Source: JBMYZL01 sp049610385
Lineage (GTDB): Bacteria; Bacteroidota; Bacteroidia; Flavobacteriales_D; Sanyastnellaceae
Length of the DNA stretch: 64,000 nucleotides
NCBI GenBank assembly: GCA_049610385.1
Contig: JBMYZL010000005.1
Span: 62,001 to 126,000 of the forward strand
Reading direction: 5' to 3'
Shown: one piece after another, positions 34,857 to 43,644 of the stretch
How the letters are laid out: each line of letters starts with the position of its first letter
Numbering within the stretch: the first letter of the stretch is position 1
Program-made: the position numbers and the translations under genes
The notes under the pieces: generated by a model
What the model was told of the DNA's origin: nothing
What the model saw: the letters and a program-made list of their open reading frames with translations, nothing else
The model's database searches: none

Positions 34857-36883
34857 GGGACGAAAATAACAAACTCTGTACGACGATTTGCAGCGCGGCC
34901 CGCCTCTGAATCATTTGATGCAATGGGTTTTTGATCCCCATGGCCTTGGGCACCAATTCGCAGGGGTTCAATGCCCTGTTCAATTAAAAACTGTCGAGCC
35001 GCATGTGCGCGGTCTTGCGATAGAATCACATTTTGATCCGGAAGACCTGTATTGTCGGTATGACCTTCTAGACGGACATGGTACTGCGGTTGTCGGGTCA
35101 AGTATCCGGCAAATGCTTTCAGAATCACTTTTGCAGAAGCATCGAGGTTGGATTGATCTGTGGGGAATTCAATGTTTCGCATTTCCAACGGCGCATTCAG
35201 CACCAAGGCCCGCGCCTGCAGGTCAGCTTTGGCAACCGCTTCTCCCACAGGGGCTTTGACTTCGATTGCATCAAATGCAATGCCGTCGCCTTCAGTGGAC
35301 AACACCCAGGCTTCTTCAATGTCTGGTCTGGCAATGATGGTGGCAAATCGCCCGTCATCTTCACGAACTTGAAGTTCTTTTCGTTCACCCGAAGACCCCA
35401 AATTCTCCAGAGTGACTTTTGCATTCAGGGCTGGCATGCCTTCAGGTGTGAGAACGGCTCCCTGAATCAACAGGACGGCTTCGGGCTGAAACCGATCTGA
35501 CAGGGGGAAGGATAAGATGTCCAGTCCTTTTGTTCCCGTTCGTCGTCCCGCGAAAAATGCGGTTTGGCCATCGATGTCCACGACCATGCCATGTTCGTCT
35601 TGCTCTGTGTTGACCGGTGCCCCGATGTTGACGGGTGAAGACCAAGTTCCCTGGGTATCCAAATGGGTCATCCACAAGTCATAACCGCCTCCGCCGGGCA
35701 CGCGATCACTGGCGAAAAACAGGGTTTTTCCATCGGGGTGCAGAAAAGGAGATTTTTCGTTGTAAGCGGTGTTTATGGGAGGAGGGAGGGATTCAGGCGT
35801 GGACCAAATGCCGGCTTGATCTCGGTGGCTCACCATCAAGTCCATGGTGGGGTTCCCATTTTTGTCTGGGGTGGAGTGGGCGTTGATTTGGGCGAAATAC
35901 AAACGCTGTCCATCTGCACTGAGTGCTGGCTGGGCCTCCCATCCGTCTGGTGTGTTGAGGGCGAGAGCTGGTTTGAGCGTTCCCCATTGGTACACGGGTG
36001 TGTGGTCGTGACCGATTTCAATCACTTCATAGTTGGTGACGAACAAGTCCACATTGTTCGGATTTCCCGATGTTGGATTTGAGGCAGCAATCCAAAGTTC
36101 TCGGTTGTCGAGAGATATGGATGCCCCTCCATACTGAGCGCCTTCATTGAAGGGACTTGGCAAGACATCGGAAGCACTAAAATGCAATGGAGTGGACAAC
36201 CGTTTGGCCACTTCGAACAATTCAATGTCTCGGGTGATGACATCTCCTTTTGCTTTGTGCGGAGATCGCCGGGTGAAAAAAAGCATCGAACCGTCTGGGG
36301 ACAATGCAGGCAAGAACTCATCGGCTTGGGTGTTGACTCCTTGGACAACGGTTGGGACAAATGCATCAGCATCGGCCCAGAAGGCCGCTTCGAACGCAAT
36401 GGTGGGCAAGACTTCCCGGACCTCTTCGGCTTGACGTTGCAAGGACCGCGAAGGATCGCGAGGCAAAGAAGTCAAAAAGCGATTGAACGCACGCTGGGCA
36501 TCGGTCCAATTTCGCTCAGCATAAGCCAATGCCCCGAGGATATAATGCATCTTCGGATGGCCGTCTGGGCAATGCGATATCACGTCAGTGGCATGTGAGC
36601 GCACGGCATCGGCGCCCTCCCCGAACCGCCTGAAGCGCGAAAACAACAATTCGGCGAGCGCGATTTGACAAGGCAGACATTCAGGATCTTCATCAATGGA
36701 TTTTTCAAGCCATTCGACCCGCTCATCGGATGTGTATTTGTCCTTGTTCGAGCCTTTTTCGTAAAGTTTTTTTGCCTTGGCGGACATGCCCTGGCCACAA
36801 TCATCTTGGGCCCAAAATGCAGGGTGCCCAATTCCGATGAGCAAGAGGATTCCGATTTTTTTCCAATTCAACAAAATCATCAT
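34853..36883 (-). CDS. OmpA-family protein with TPR and PD40 repeats (PorE-like)
   Basis: This 676-residue exported protein has a signal peptide ending at PAFWAQ, TPR-like helices (about residues 30-150), a PD40/WD40-like beta-propeller (about 180-460, repeats such as PALSPDGSMLFFTRR and PFLHPDGKTLFFASDR), a carboxypeptidase-regulatory-like segment (480-545) and a C-terminal OmpA peptidoglycan-binding domain (LEGHTDNTG, RAANRRTEF). This domain order is that of PorE and related T9SS or gliding proteins that anchor the machine to peptidoglycan. It overlaps the symporter gene upstream by 4 bp. The peptidoglycan anchor role is known for the fold; the T9SS link is inferred. Confidence 0.86.
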   Translation of the reverse strand: MMILLNWKKIGILLLIGIGHPAFWAQDDCGQGMSAKAKKLYEKGSNKDKYTSDERVEWLEKSIDEDPECLPCQIALAELLFSRFRRFGEGADAVRSHATDVISHCPDGHPKMHYILGALAYAERNWTDAQRAFNRFLTSLPRDPSRSLQRQAEEVREVLPTIAFEAAFWADADAFVPTVVQGVNTQADEFLPALSPDGSMLFFTRRSPHKAKGDVITRDIELFEVAKRLSTPLHFSASDVLPSPFNEGAQYGGASISLDNRELWIAASNPTSGNPNNVDLFVTNYEVIEIGHDHTPVYQWGTLKPALALNTPDGWEAQPALSADGQRLYFAQINAHSTPDKNGNPTMDLMVSHRDQAGIWSTPESLPPPINTAYNEKSPFLHPDGKTLFFASDRVPGGGGYDLWMTHLDTQGTWSSPVNIGAPVNTEQDEHGMVVDIDGQTAFFAGRRTGTKGLDILSFPLSDRFQPEAVLLIQGAVLTPEGMPALNAKVTLENLGSSGERKELQVREDDGRFATIIARPDIEEAWVLSTEGDGIAFDAIEVKAPVGEAVAKADLQARALVLNAPLEMRNIEFPTDQSNLDASAKVILKAFAGYLTRQPQYHVRLEGHTDNTGLPDQNVILSQDRAHAARQFLIEQGIEPLRIGAQGHGDQKPIASNDSEAGRAANRRTEFVIFVP
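34861..34868 (-). promoter_or_regulatory. -7-like box (TATTTTCG) before the DUF4920 gene
   Basis: The minus-strand TATTTTCG ends four bases before the ATG at 34856 and lies within the last codons of the upstream OmpA-family gene. It may be an internal promoter, or constrained coding sequence that happens to match. Confidence 0.4.
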
Positions 36884-38298
36884 GAGGCCCCGGCAACCGA
36901 AGAAGGCATGTCGATTTCATTTTCGCTGGCAGCAATCATGCTCGAGACGCCGGCATCACCTGTGACATTGACAACGGTCCGGCACATGTCCAGAATTCGG
37001 TCCACGGGGAAGATCAGTGCAATCCAAGCGGGGTTGAGCCCGACGCTTTCCAGGACAATGATCATCAGCACCAATCCCGCAGAGGGCACTGCTGCTGCAC
37101 CAATGGAGGCCAAAGTGGCAGTCAGTACGATGACGGCTTGTTGAGCCAAACTCAAATCGACCATGTGAAATTGGGCCAAGGCCACTACAGCGACTGCCTG
37201 ATAGAGGCTGGTTCCATCCATGTTGACTGTTGCGCCAATGGGCAAGACAAAGGATGTGGTGCGGGTACTGACCCCCAAATTCTTGTGTACACAATCCATG
37301 GTGACCGGCAACGTGGCCACCGAACTGGAAGTAGAAAAGGCGGTGATCTGGGCGTCTCGCATGCCTGACGCGAATCGTTTCCAAGAAATTTTCTTCACGG
37401 TGATGGCCACCAGGGCCGGGTAGAAAATGAAAATCATGAAGGCCAATCCGAGAATCACCACCAAGCTATACCGCAGCAAAAATCCGAGTAGCTGTTGAAA
37501 CATCTCGGGGTCAGTGCCTGCGGCCTTGACGATTTGCCCTGCCATCAAAGCAAAAACAAACAAGGGCATGGCCTTCATCACCACCCAAACCATTTGAATA
37601 AAAACGTCATTGAAAGCATCAACAGCGCGCGTGATGGTCCTTCGGCGTTCAGCTGGAAGCCCGACCACAACCATCCCGAAGAACACCGCAAAGAAGATGA
37701 TTTGAAGCATGGACATGTCGGCCAAAGACTGAAATATGTTTTTCGGGACCACGTCCACAAGGGGCTGCAAGGGACCACTGGATTTCGCATTCGCCGCCTT
37801 GTTGAGTTTGTCACTTACCCATTCATTGGCATCGGGGGTTTCGGCTCGAATCGCCGCCACGGTTTCAGCCCGATTTGGATCTTGGCTGAGTTGGAGATTG
37901 TCCAAGGTTTCGATGCCATTGGCATCTCGCCAAACTTCATAACGAATCCGGTTCGTTTCGAGCAACGCTGTGCTCGCACCATCCCCAGGGCGAATGAGGT
38001 TGACCAACAACAAACCGACCAACACAGCTGTCATGGTGGTCAGGATGTAGGTGCCCAGGGTTTTCGCCCCCAGGCGACCCAATTTCTTCACATCGCCCAA
38101 ACTCGTTACACCACTGATGATGCTGAACAAAACCAGCGGAACCGCGATCAACTTCAACAGGTTGATGAAAATGTCACCAAATGGTTGAATGTAATTGAGT
38201 GTGAATTCATTCCAATCAAATGTCACACTGAGCCACGCATAAATGATCCCGACCACCAAGCCGATGATCACTTGCCAATGCAATTCCAATCCCTTCAT
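36880..38298 (-). CDS. Dicarboxylate/amino acid:cation symporter (GltP/DctA family)
   Basis: This 472-residue transporter has eight helices plus two re-entrant hairpins. Family marks include the serine-rich HP1 (AFSTSSSVATLPVT), NMDGTSLYQAVA in TM7, and the C-terminal VDRILDMCRTVVNVTGD in TM8. A hydrophilic stretch of about 80 residues between early helices (near 110-190) is longer than in E. coli GltP. It imports glutamate, aspartate or C4-dicarboxylates with H+ or Na+. A TACATTCG box sits in the 16-bp gap after aroC, 5 bases before the ATG. Confidence 0.93.
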   Translation of the reverse strand: MKGLELHWQVIIGLVVGIIYAWLSVTFDWNEFTLNYIQPFGDIFINLLKLIAVPLVLFSIISGVTSLGDVKKLGRLGAKTLGTYILTTMTAVLVGLLLVNLIRPGDGASTALLETNRIRYEVWRDANGIETLDNLQLSQDPNRAETVAAIRAETPDANEWVSDKLNKAANAKSSGPLQPLVDVVPKNIFQSLADMSMLQIIFFAVFFGMVVVGLPAERRRTITRAVDAFNDVFIQMVWVVMKAMPLFVFALMAGQIVKAAGTDPEMFQQLLGFLLRYSLVVILGLAFMIFIFYPALVAITVKKISWKRFASGMRDAQITAFSTSSSVATLPVTMDCVHKNLGVSTRTTSFVLPIGATVNMDGTSLYQAVAVVALAQFHMVDLSLAQQAVIVLTATLASIGAAAVPSAGLVLMIIVLESVGLNPAWIALIFPVDRILDMCRTVVNVTGDAGVSSMIAASENEIDMPSSVAGAS

Positions 38299-38303
38299 GG
38301 TTG

Positions 38304-38311
38304 CGAATGTA
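38304..38311 (-). promoter_or_regulatory. -7-like box (TACATTCG) of the dicarboxylate symporter operon
   Basis: The box occupies the 16-bp gap between the aroC stop (38315) and the symporter ATG (38298), five bases before the ATG. It implies an independent and probably leaderless transcript. Confidence 0.55.
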
Positions 38312-38314
38312 AGG

Positions 38315-39394
38315 TCAAAGGCGGTTCGTGCGCGACCGTTGTGCTGCGTCTGCGAGGGTCAACAATGCCATGGATTCCACCAGTGGAACCGCACGAGGCA
38401 AAACACATGCATCATGTCGGCCTTTGCCCTCGACCTCTGTGGCTTCACCTCTGGCATTGACACTTTTCTGAGATTGACGAATTGTGGCAACAGGCTTGAA
38501 CCCCACACGCAACATGATGTGCTCACCGTTGGAAATGCCGCCTTGGATGCCGCCGGAATGGTTGGTTGCGGTTCGGATTTGACCTTCATCTTGGACGAAG
38601 GCATCATTGTGTTCACTTCCAAGCATGTAAGTTCCCGCAAAGCCACTGCCAAATTCGATTCCTTTCACGGCTGGAAGCGAGCACATGGCATGGGCCAATG
38701 TGGCATGCAGCTTATCAAAAACGGGTTCTCCCCATCCTGGAGGCACCCCCTTTGCGATGCATACAATGGCACCGCCGAGTGTATTGCCTTCGCGCCTGGC
38801 CTCATCGATGCTTTCAGCCATGGATTTTGCAGTTTCTGGATGTGGACAACGGGTGGGGGATGCGTCCACCCTTTCGCGCTCGACAAAAGCAGGCTCGAAG
38901 GGAATACGGACATGGCCTATGCGTTCAACGTAGGCGCTGACTTCGACGCCTAGGGTCTTCAGCCACTGGCGGGAAAGGGCGCCACCCACAACTCTGGAAA
39001 CAGTTTCTCGCGCACTGGCACGGCCGCCGCCGCGGTGATCTCGCAAGCCGTATTTCGCGGTATAGGTGAAATCCGCGTGAGAGGGGCGGAAGGCAGTCTT
39101 GAGGTGGTCATAATCTTGTGGCTTTGCATCTTCATTGAAAATGTGAAACCCAATGGGAGCACCTGTCGTTTGGCCTTCAAAGATCCCTGAAAGACATTGA
39201 ACCCGGTCTCTTTCCTGGCGAGGAGTTGTCAATTGAGATTGTCCAGGTCGTCTCCGATTCACTTCCTCTTGGACAGCATCCCAATCCAGGTTCAAACCCG
39301 CAGGCAAACCCGTCAAAACGCCCCCCAATGCCAAACCATGACTTTCCCCGAAAGTGGTCAATTGAACGATTTCTCCAAAGGTGTTTGCTGCCAT
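38315..39394 (-). CDS. aroC: Chorismate synthase
   Basis: This 359-residue FMN-dependent enzyme turns EPSP into chorismate, the branch point of aromatic amino acid and menaquinone synthesis. Signatures present are FGESHG near the N-terminus, RRRPGQSQLTTPR, the DHRGGGRASARETVSRVVGGAL motif region, and a C-terminal EGKGRHDACVLPRAVPL. All positions expected for FMN and substrate contact (His, Arg-rich) are there. It is divergent from hutI across 33 bp; a TAATTTGC box is 4 bases before its ATG. Confidence 0.97.
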   Translation of the reverse strand: MAANTFGEIVQLTTFGESHGLALGGVLTGLPAGLNLDWDAVQEEVNRRRPGQSQLTTPRQERDRVQCLSGIFEGQTTGAPIGFHIFNEDAKPQDYDHLKTAFRPSHADFTYTAKYGLRDHRGGGRASARETVSRVVGGALSRQWLKTLGVEVSAYVERIGHVRIPFEPAFVERERVDASPTRCPHPETAKSMAESIDEARREGNTLGGAIVCIAKGVPPGWGEPVFDKLHATLAHAMCSLPAVKGIEFGSGFAGTYMLGSEHNDAFVQDEGQIRTATNHSGGIQGGISNGEHIMLRVGFKPVATIRQSQKSVNARGEATEVEGKGRHDACVLPRAVPLVESMALLTLADAAQRSRTNRL

Positions 39395-39398
39395 GGCC

Positions 39399-39406
39399 GC
39401 AAATTA
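39399..39406 (-). promoter_or_regulatory. -7-like box (TAATTTGC) of aroC
   Basis: This is a degenerate match (TAATTTG with a shortened spacer) four bases before the aroC ATG. It lies back to back with the hutI box at 39415-39422. Confidence 0.35.
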
Positions 39407-39414
39407 CGAAGCAC

Positions 39415-39422
39415 TAACTTCG
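39415..39422 (+). promoter_or_regulatory. -7-like box (TAACTTCG) of hutI
   Basis: TAACTTCG ends five bases before the ATG at 39428. It decides the start: the longer frame would begin inside the divergent aroC gene. Confidence 0.55.
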
Positions 39423-39427
39423 CCTTC

Positions 39428-40696
39428 ATGCCAATTTTAATCAAAGACATCAAGGGTTTGATCGGTGCGTGGGAGAGCGATGATGTGGTTCCCCAATGTT
39501 TGAAGGGTTCTGAAATGTCTGAATTGCCTGTGCTCGAAAATGCCTGGCTGGCCATTGACGAGGATCAAGTCGTGGATTTTGGTCGGATGGAAGATTTTCC
39601 AGGCATTTTGGATTGGCGGGATTTGGAGGTGGTGGATGCGGCCCAGCGATTTGTGTGGCCGGCTTGGTGTGACAGCCACACGCACTTGGTCTATGCCCAT
39701 GATCGGGCGGGCGAATTCATGGATCGATTGAATGGACTCTCCTATCAGGAAATTGCGGCCCGCGGTGGAGGCATCCTCAACAGCGCAAGGGCCTTGCAAT
39801 CGACGGGTGAGGAAGATCTTTTGGCTTCTGCGGTTTCCCGATTAAAGCAAGTTCAATGGTCAGGAACAGGTGCCATTGAAATCAAAAGTGGCTATGGTTT
39901 GACCGCGGATGCCGAGTTGAAAATGCTTCGGGTCATCCGTCGCTTGGCCTCTTCAGAAGACTTGTCGATCAAAAGCACATTTCTGGCTGCACATGCCATC
40001 CCAAGTGGGCTGTCGGCGGCAGATTGGTTGGACATTTCCCTCCAAGAAATTTTGCCGCAAGTGGTTGCCGAAGGCCTGGCGGATTTCATTGATGTCTTTT
40101 GTGAGGAGGGGTATTTTGGTTTGCCAGAAACGGAAGCCGTTTTGCGGGCAGGACAGTCGCATGGGTTGCCCGCAAAGATTCATGTCAACCAATTCAACGC
40201 CATGGGTGGAGTGGAATTGGCTTTGCGGCTTGGTGCGTTGTCCTTGGATCACCTGGAAGAGTTGTCCGCAAATGATTTGCGGGCATTTTCTGAGGCGTTG
40301 AATCGCGGAGAGACACCATTTCCCACGGCACTTCCAGGTTGTTCACATTTTCTGGGCATCCCTTATGCGCCCGGTCGTCAGCTCATCGATGCTGGTTTGC
40401 CATTGACATTGGCGACCGATTTCAACCCTGGCTCTGCACCTTCCGGAAACATGACATTTGCGGTGCAATTGGCCATCGTGAAAATGAAATTGCGACCTTT
40501 GGAGGCCATCGCCGCAGCCACGTTGAATGGTGCCGCCGCCATGCATTTGGCGGATCGAGAGGGGGCCATCGTCCCGGGCAGGAAGGCAAACCTCATCCTC
40601 TCCAAGCCGATGACAGATTTGGTGGACTTGGGTTATCGGTTTGGTGAAGATCCTGTGGAAAACGTCTTGATCAACGGCCGTTGGGTTCGTGATTAG
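39428..40696 (+). CDS. hutI: Imidazolonepropionase
   Basis: This 422-residue amidohydrolase opens 4-imidazolone-5-propionate to N-formimino-L-glutamate, the third step of histidine breakdown. Metal-binding and catalytic motifs are DSHTHLVYAHDRAGEF, EIKSGYGL, an AAHAIP His, KIHVNQFN and ATDFNPGSAPSGNM. The HVNQF form replaces the HADQF-like form seen in many Proteobacteria. It is followed after 30 bp by ftcD, which uses its product. Confidence 0.95.
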   Translation: MPILIKDIKGLIGAWESDDVVPQCLKGSEMSELPVLENAWLAIDEDQVVDFGRMEDFPGILDWRDLEVVDAAQRFVWPAWCDSHTHLVYAHDRAGEFMDRLNGLSYQEIAARGGGILNSARALQSTGEEDLLASAVSRLKQVQWSGTGAIEIKSGYGLTADAELKMLRVIRRLASSEDLSIKSTFLAAHAIPSGLSAADWLDISLQEILPQVVAEGLADFIDVFCEEGYFGLPETEAVLRAGQSHGLPAKIHVNQFNAMGGVELALRLGALSLDHLEELSANDLRAFSEALNRGETPFPTALPGCSHFLGIPYAPGRQLIDAGLPLTLATDFNPGSAPSGNMTFAVQLAIVKMKLRPLEAIAAATLNGAAAMHLADREGAIVPGRKANLILSKPMTDLVDLGYRFGEDPVENVLINGRWVRD

Positions 40697-40713
40697 AAGG
40701 CTGGACCTTGGCC

Positions 40714-40721
40714 TATTTTCG
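40714..40721 (+). promoter_or_regulatory. -7-like box (TATTTTCG) of ftcD
   Basis: The box lies in the 30-bp gap after hutI and ends five bases before the ftcD ATG (40727). Either ftcD has its own leaderless transcript or the box adds to read-through from hutI. Confidence 0.55.
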
Positions 40722-40726
40722 CAAGC

Positions 40727-42421
40727 ATGATGCAACGACTCATAGAATGCGTTCCCAACATTTCAGAAGGTCGCAGAGATGATGTGATTTCGGCGGTTTC
40801 CTCAGTGGTCAAATCGGTTCCAGGTGTTCAATTGCTGGATGTGGATCCAGGTCGAAGCACGAACCGAACCGTCATCACGTTTGTAGGACCACCCGAAACC
40901 ATAGGGGAAGCTGCTTTTCGGGTGATCCAAAAAGCGTCTGAATTGATTGACATGTCTCAGCACAAAGGTGAACATCCCCGAATGGGTGCCACGGATGTTT
41001 GTCCCTTCGTGCCTGTGGCTGGCGTGACCATGGAGGAATGCATCGAAATCGCTCATGCTGTGGGAAAAAGGGTAGGTGAGGAGTTGAACATCCCAGGATA
41101 TTTCTATGAAGCCGCAGCGAAATCTCCTGAGCGCAAAAATTTGGCACACTGCAGAAAGGGAGAATACGAAGGGTTGGAAAAATTGACCGATCCGGATTGG
41201 GTTCCTGATTTCGGTCCAGCGGCTTGGGATGATCAAGTGAAGCGAAGTGGCGCCACAGCTATTGGAGCCCGTGACTTTTTGATTGCCTACAACATCAATT
41301 TAAACACCACCAGTTCGCGCAGAGCAAATGCCATTGCTTTTGACATTCGTGAGTCCGGTCGGGTCAAACGAGAGGGTGGGCCAGGCACGCCCATTGTCAA
41401 GGATGATCAGGGGGTTCCGCTGCGAATTCCAGGTTCGTTGAAGGCGGTAAAAGGCATTGGTTGGTACATCGAAGAGTATGGAATTGCCCAACTTTCATTG
41501 AACCTGACGGACATCCACACCACACCTGTTCATGTGGCCTTTGACGAAGCGGTTTCACGTGCACAAGCCCGTGGCATTCGGGTGACGGGTTCTGAACTTG
41601 TCGGTTTGCTGCCTTTGCGTGTCCTTACAGATGCTGCGGACCATTACTTGCGCAAGCAAGAGCGGTCTTTGGGAATTCCCGATCGAGAAAAGGTGAAGAT
41701 TGCTGTCAAATCATTGGGATTGGACGACTTGGCGCCATTTGACCCCAATGAGCGCGTGATTGAATATCGAATTGCAGCGGCAGGAAATGCGCCTTTGTTG
41801 AACATGAATCTCCGAGCTTTCAGTGAAGAGACGGCATCAGAATCCCCCGCGCCAGGTGGTGGGTCAATCGCAGCCTATTGTGGTGCCTTGGGGGCGGCAT
41901 TGGGCACAATGGTGGCGAATTTGAGTGCGCACAAACGAGGATGGGATGACCGATGGGCTCGGTATTCAGCCGATGCCGTCGAGGGGCTTTCGATTCAGGA
42001 GCGTTTGCTCAGTTTGGTTGATGCGGATACGGCTGCTTTCAATGGCATCATGGATGCCTATGGATTGCCGAAAGGAAATGCAGAACAAATGGCTGTCCGG
42101 GATTCGGCCATTCAGGCCGCCACAAGACATGCGATTGACATTCCGATGGAAGTGGCCCGTTCAGCAATGGAGGCGCTTCCCCTTTTGCAGCGCATGGCTG
42201 AACATGGCAATCCGAATTCCATTACGGATGTAGGCGTGGGGGCCATGTCCATTCGGACTGCTGTGTTGGGTGCGATTTTGAATGCACGGGTGAATGCAGC
42301 AGATCTCAAGGACATGGCTCATGTAGCGGCAGTGCTGCAGGAATGTGATGAAATGAAACAAACCGTGTTCCGGGCAGAGTCGAACATCCTTGCTCGCGTG
42401 GATGAAGTGCTGGGCAAGTGA
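40727..42421 (+). CDS. ftcD: Bifunctional glutamate formimidoyltransferase/formimidoyltetrahydrofolate cyclodeaminase
   Basis: This 564-residue fusion is known from Bacteroidota and animals. The formiminotransferase half (residues 1-330) has CVPNISEGRR at its start, the catalytic His within the MSQHKGEHPRMGA region, and YNINLNTT. The cyclodeaminase half (about 350-560) starts near ESPAPGGGSIAAYCGALG and is all-helical. It moves the formimino group to tetrahydrofolate and releases ammonia to give methenyl-THF, so the pathway feeds one-carbon metabolism and glutamate. MM at the start makes 40730 an alternative. It ends at a bidirectional terminator. Confidence 0.95.
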   Translation: MMQRLIECVPNISEGRRDDVISAVSSVVKSVPGVQLLDVDPGRSTNRTVITFVGPPETIGEAAFRVIQKASELIDMSQHKGEHPRMGATDVCPFVPVAGVTMEECIEIAHAVGKRVGEELNIPGYFYEAAAKSPERKNLAHCRKGEYEGLEKLTDPDWVPDFGPAAWDDQVKRSGATAIGARDFLIAYNINLNTTSSRRANAIAFDIRESGRVKREGGPGTPIVKDDQGVPLRIPGSLKAVKGIGWYIEEYGIAQLSLNLTDIHTTPVHVAFDEAVSRAQARGIRVTGSELVGLLPLRVLTDAADHYLRKQERSLGIPDREKVKIAVKSLGLDDLAPFDPNERVIEYRIAAAGNAPLLNMNLRAFSEETASESPAPGGGSIAAYCGALGAALGTMVANLSAHKRGWDDRWARYSADAVEGLSIQERLLSLVDADTAAFNGIMDAYGLPKGNAEQMAVRDSAIQAATRHAIDIPMEVARSAMEALPLLQRMAEHGNPNSITDVGVGAMSIRTAVLGAILNARVNAADLKDMAHVAAVLQECDEMKQTVFRAESNILARVDEVLGK

Positions 42422-42450
42422 CAATGTGCTGTGCCTGCCCGTATCCACAT

Positions 42451-42482
42451 AAAAATGCCGGACTTCCCAGCCCGGCACTTTT
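42451..42482. terminator. Bidirectional terminator between ftcD and rplS
   Basis: A TGCCGG/CCGGCA stem (42456-42461 and 42472-42477) is flanked by A5 on the left and T4 on the right, so it can serve both the plus-strand ftcD and the minus-strand rplS. Confidence 0.75.
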
Positions 42483-42511
42483 CATCTAACACAATCACAA
42501 AAGCGTGATGA

Positions 42512-42871
42512 TCAACTCGCCTTGTAGTGGCGCTTTTCTTTGATTCGAGCGGCCTTACCGGTGCGCTCACGCAGGTAATATATCCGAGAACGACGAACCT
42601 TGCCTCGCTTCGTCACTTCTATCGCATCAATGAAGGGGGATGAGATCGGGAACACACGTTCTACACCGATTCCCGATGCCATTTTGCGCACGGTAAATGT
42701 CGCCGTGTGTCCATGACCTTTCCGCTGGATCACCACGCCTTGAAACTTTTGCAAACGCTCCTTATTTCCTTCGCGGATTTTGATGGTAACGACCACTGTA
42801 TCTCCCGCGTTGAACTCTGGCCATTCTGGCTTCTCGATGAGCTTGTTGGCAATTTCTTGAATGCGATCCAT
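42512..42871 (-). CDS. rplS: 50S ribosomal protein L19
   Basis: This 119-residue protein, the usual length for L19, sits at the 30S-50S interface. Diagnostic segments are FNAGDTVVVTIKIREGNKERLQKFQGVVI, FTVRKMASGIGVERVFP and KVRRSRIYYLRERTGKAARIKE. It lies 61 bp after trmD, the classic trmD-rplS order. A weak TAATATTG box 32 bases upstream may give a separate promoter, as is common for ribosomal genes. Confidence 0.98.
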   Translation of the reverse strand: MDRIQEIANKLIEKPEWPEFNAGDTVVVTIKIREGNKERLQKFQGVVIQRKGHGHTATFTVRKMASGIGVERVFPISSPFIDAIEVTKRGKVRRSRIYYLRERTGKAARIKEKRHYKAS

Positions 42872-42932
42872 GACTGTAGAATTACGACCCTGTTTCGGGG
42901 GTGCAATATTACGAAGAAATTCTGTTCAACCT

Positions 42933-43634
42933 TCAAGTGGATGAGATTTCTCCGTCAAAAAGATCCGGCCGCCTCTCCTGGGTTCGTTTAACGGCTTCAT
43001 CATGTTCCCAAGACGCAATCAGGGCATGATCTCCAGATCGCAAAACCTCAGGTACTTTCCAGCCTTGGTATTCGGCAGGACGGGTGTAGACGGGAGGAGC
43101 CAAAAGACCATCTTGAAAACTGTCAGACAGTGCACTCATTTCGTCTCCAATGGCACCGGGAATCAACCGCACGATGGCATCTGTCAAGACGGCTGCAGCC
43201 AGCTCACCCCCCGAAAGCACATAATCTCCGATGGAAATCTCCCGGGTTATGAGGTGATCTCGGATACGTTGGTCAATGCCTTTGTAGTGTCCACAAAGCA
43301 GAATGAGATTGCCTGAAATCGAGAGGCTGTTGACGTGGCTTTGTGTCAGGGTTTCCCCGTCGGGTGTGAGGTAAATGATTTCGGCATACGGCCTCAGAGC
43401 TTGAAGAGCTTGGATGGCATCGTGGATCGGTTGAATGGTCATGACCATTCCGGCTGCGCCGCCGAAGGGCACGTCGTCTGTTCGTTTGTGCTTGTCCGTG
43501 CTCCAGTCTCGAATGTTGTGGACTTGGATTTGGACCAAACCCTTGTCCGAAGCACGTTTTACAATGCTCCCTGCGAAAGGTCCCTCCAACAACTCGGGCA
43601 CCACCGTCAAGATATCAATGTGGATCGGATTCAT
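42933..43634 (-). CDS. trmD: tRNA (guanine-N1)-methyltransferase TrmD
   Basis: This 233-residue SPOUT methyltransferase puts m1G at position 37 of tRNAs and so prevents frameshifts. The trefoil-knot SAM motifs are LLCGHYKGIDQR and EISIGDYVLSGGELAAAVL; the N-terminal IDILTVVPELLEGPFAGSI and FGGAAGMVM are canonical. It follows the aldo/keto reductase by 10 bp and precedes rplS. Confidence 0.97.
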   Translation of the reverse strand: MNPIHIDILTVVPELLEGPFAGSIVKRASDKGLVQIQVHNIRDWSTDKHKRTDDVPFGGAAGMVMTIQPIHDAIQALQALRPYAEIIYLTPDGETLTQSHVNSLSISGNLILLCGHYKGIDQRIRDHLITREISIGDYVLSGGELAAAVLTDAIVRLIPGAIGDEMSALSDSFQDGLLAPPVYTRPAEYQGWKVPEVLRSGDHALIASWEHDEAVKRTQERRPDLFDGEISST

Positions 43635-43644
43635 GTGTTCAGAT

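Noticed and set aside
39197..39427. Extended hutI start inside aroC
   Set aside because: The added residues are antisense to aroC and lack similarity to the family; the box at 39415-39422 supports ATG 39428.
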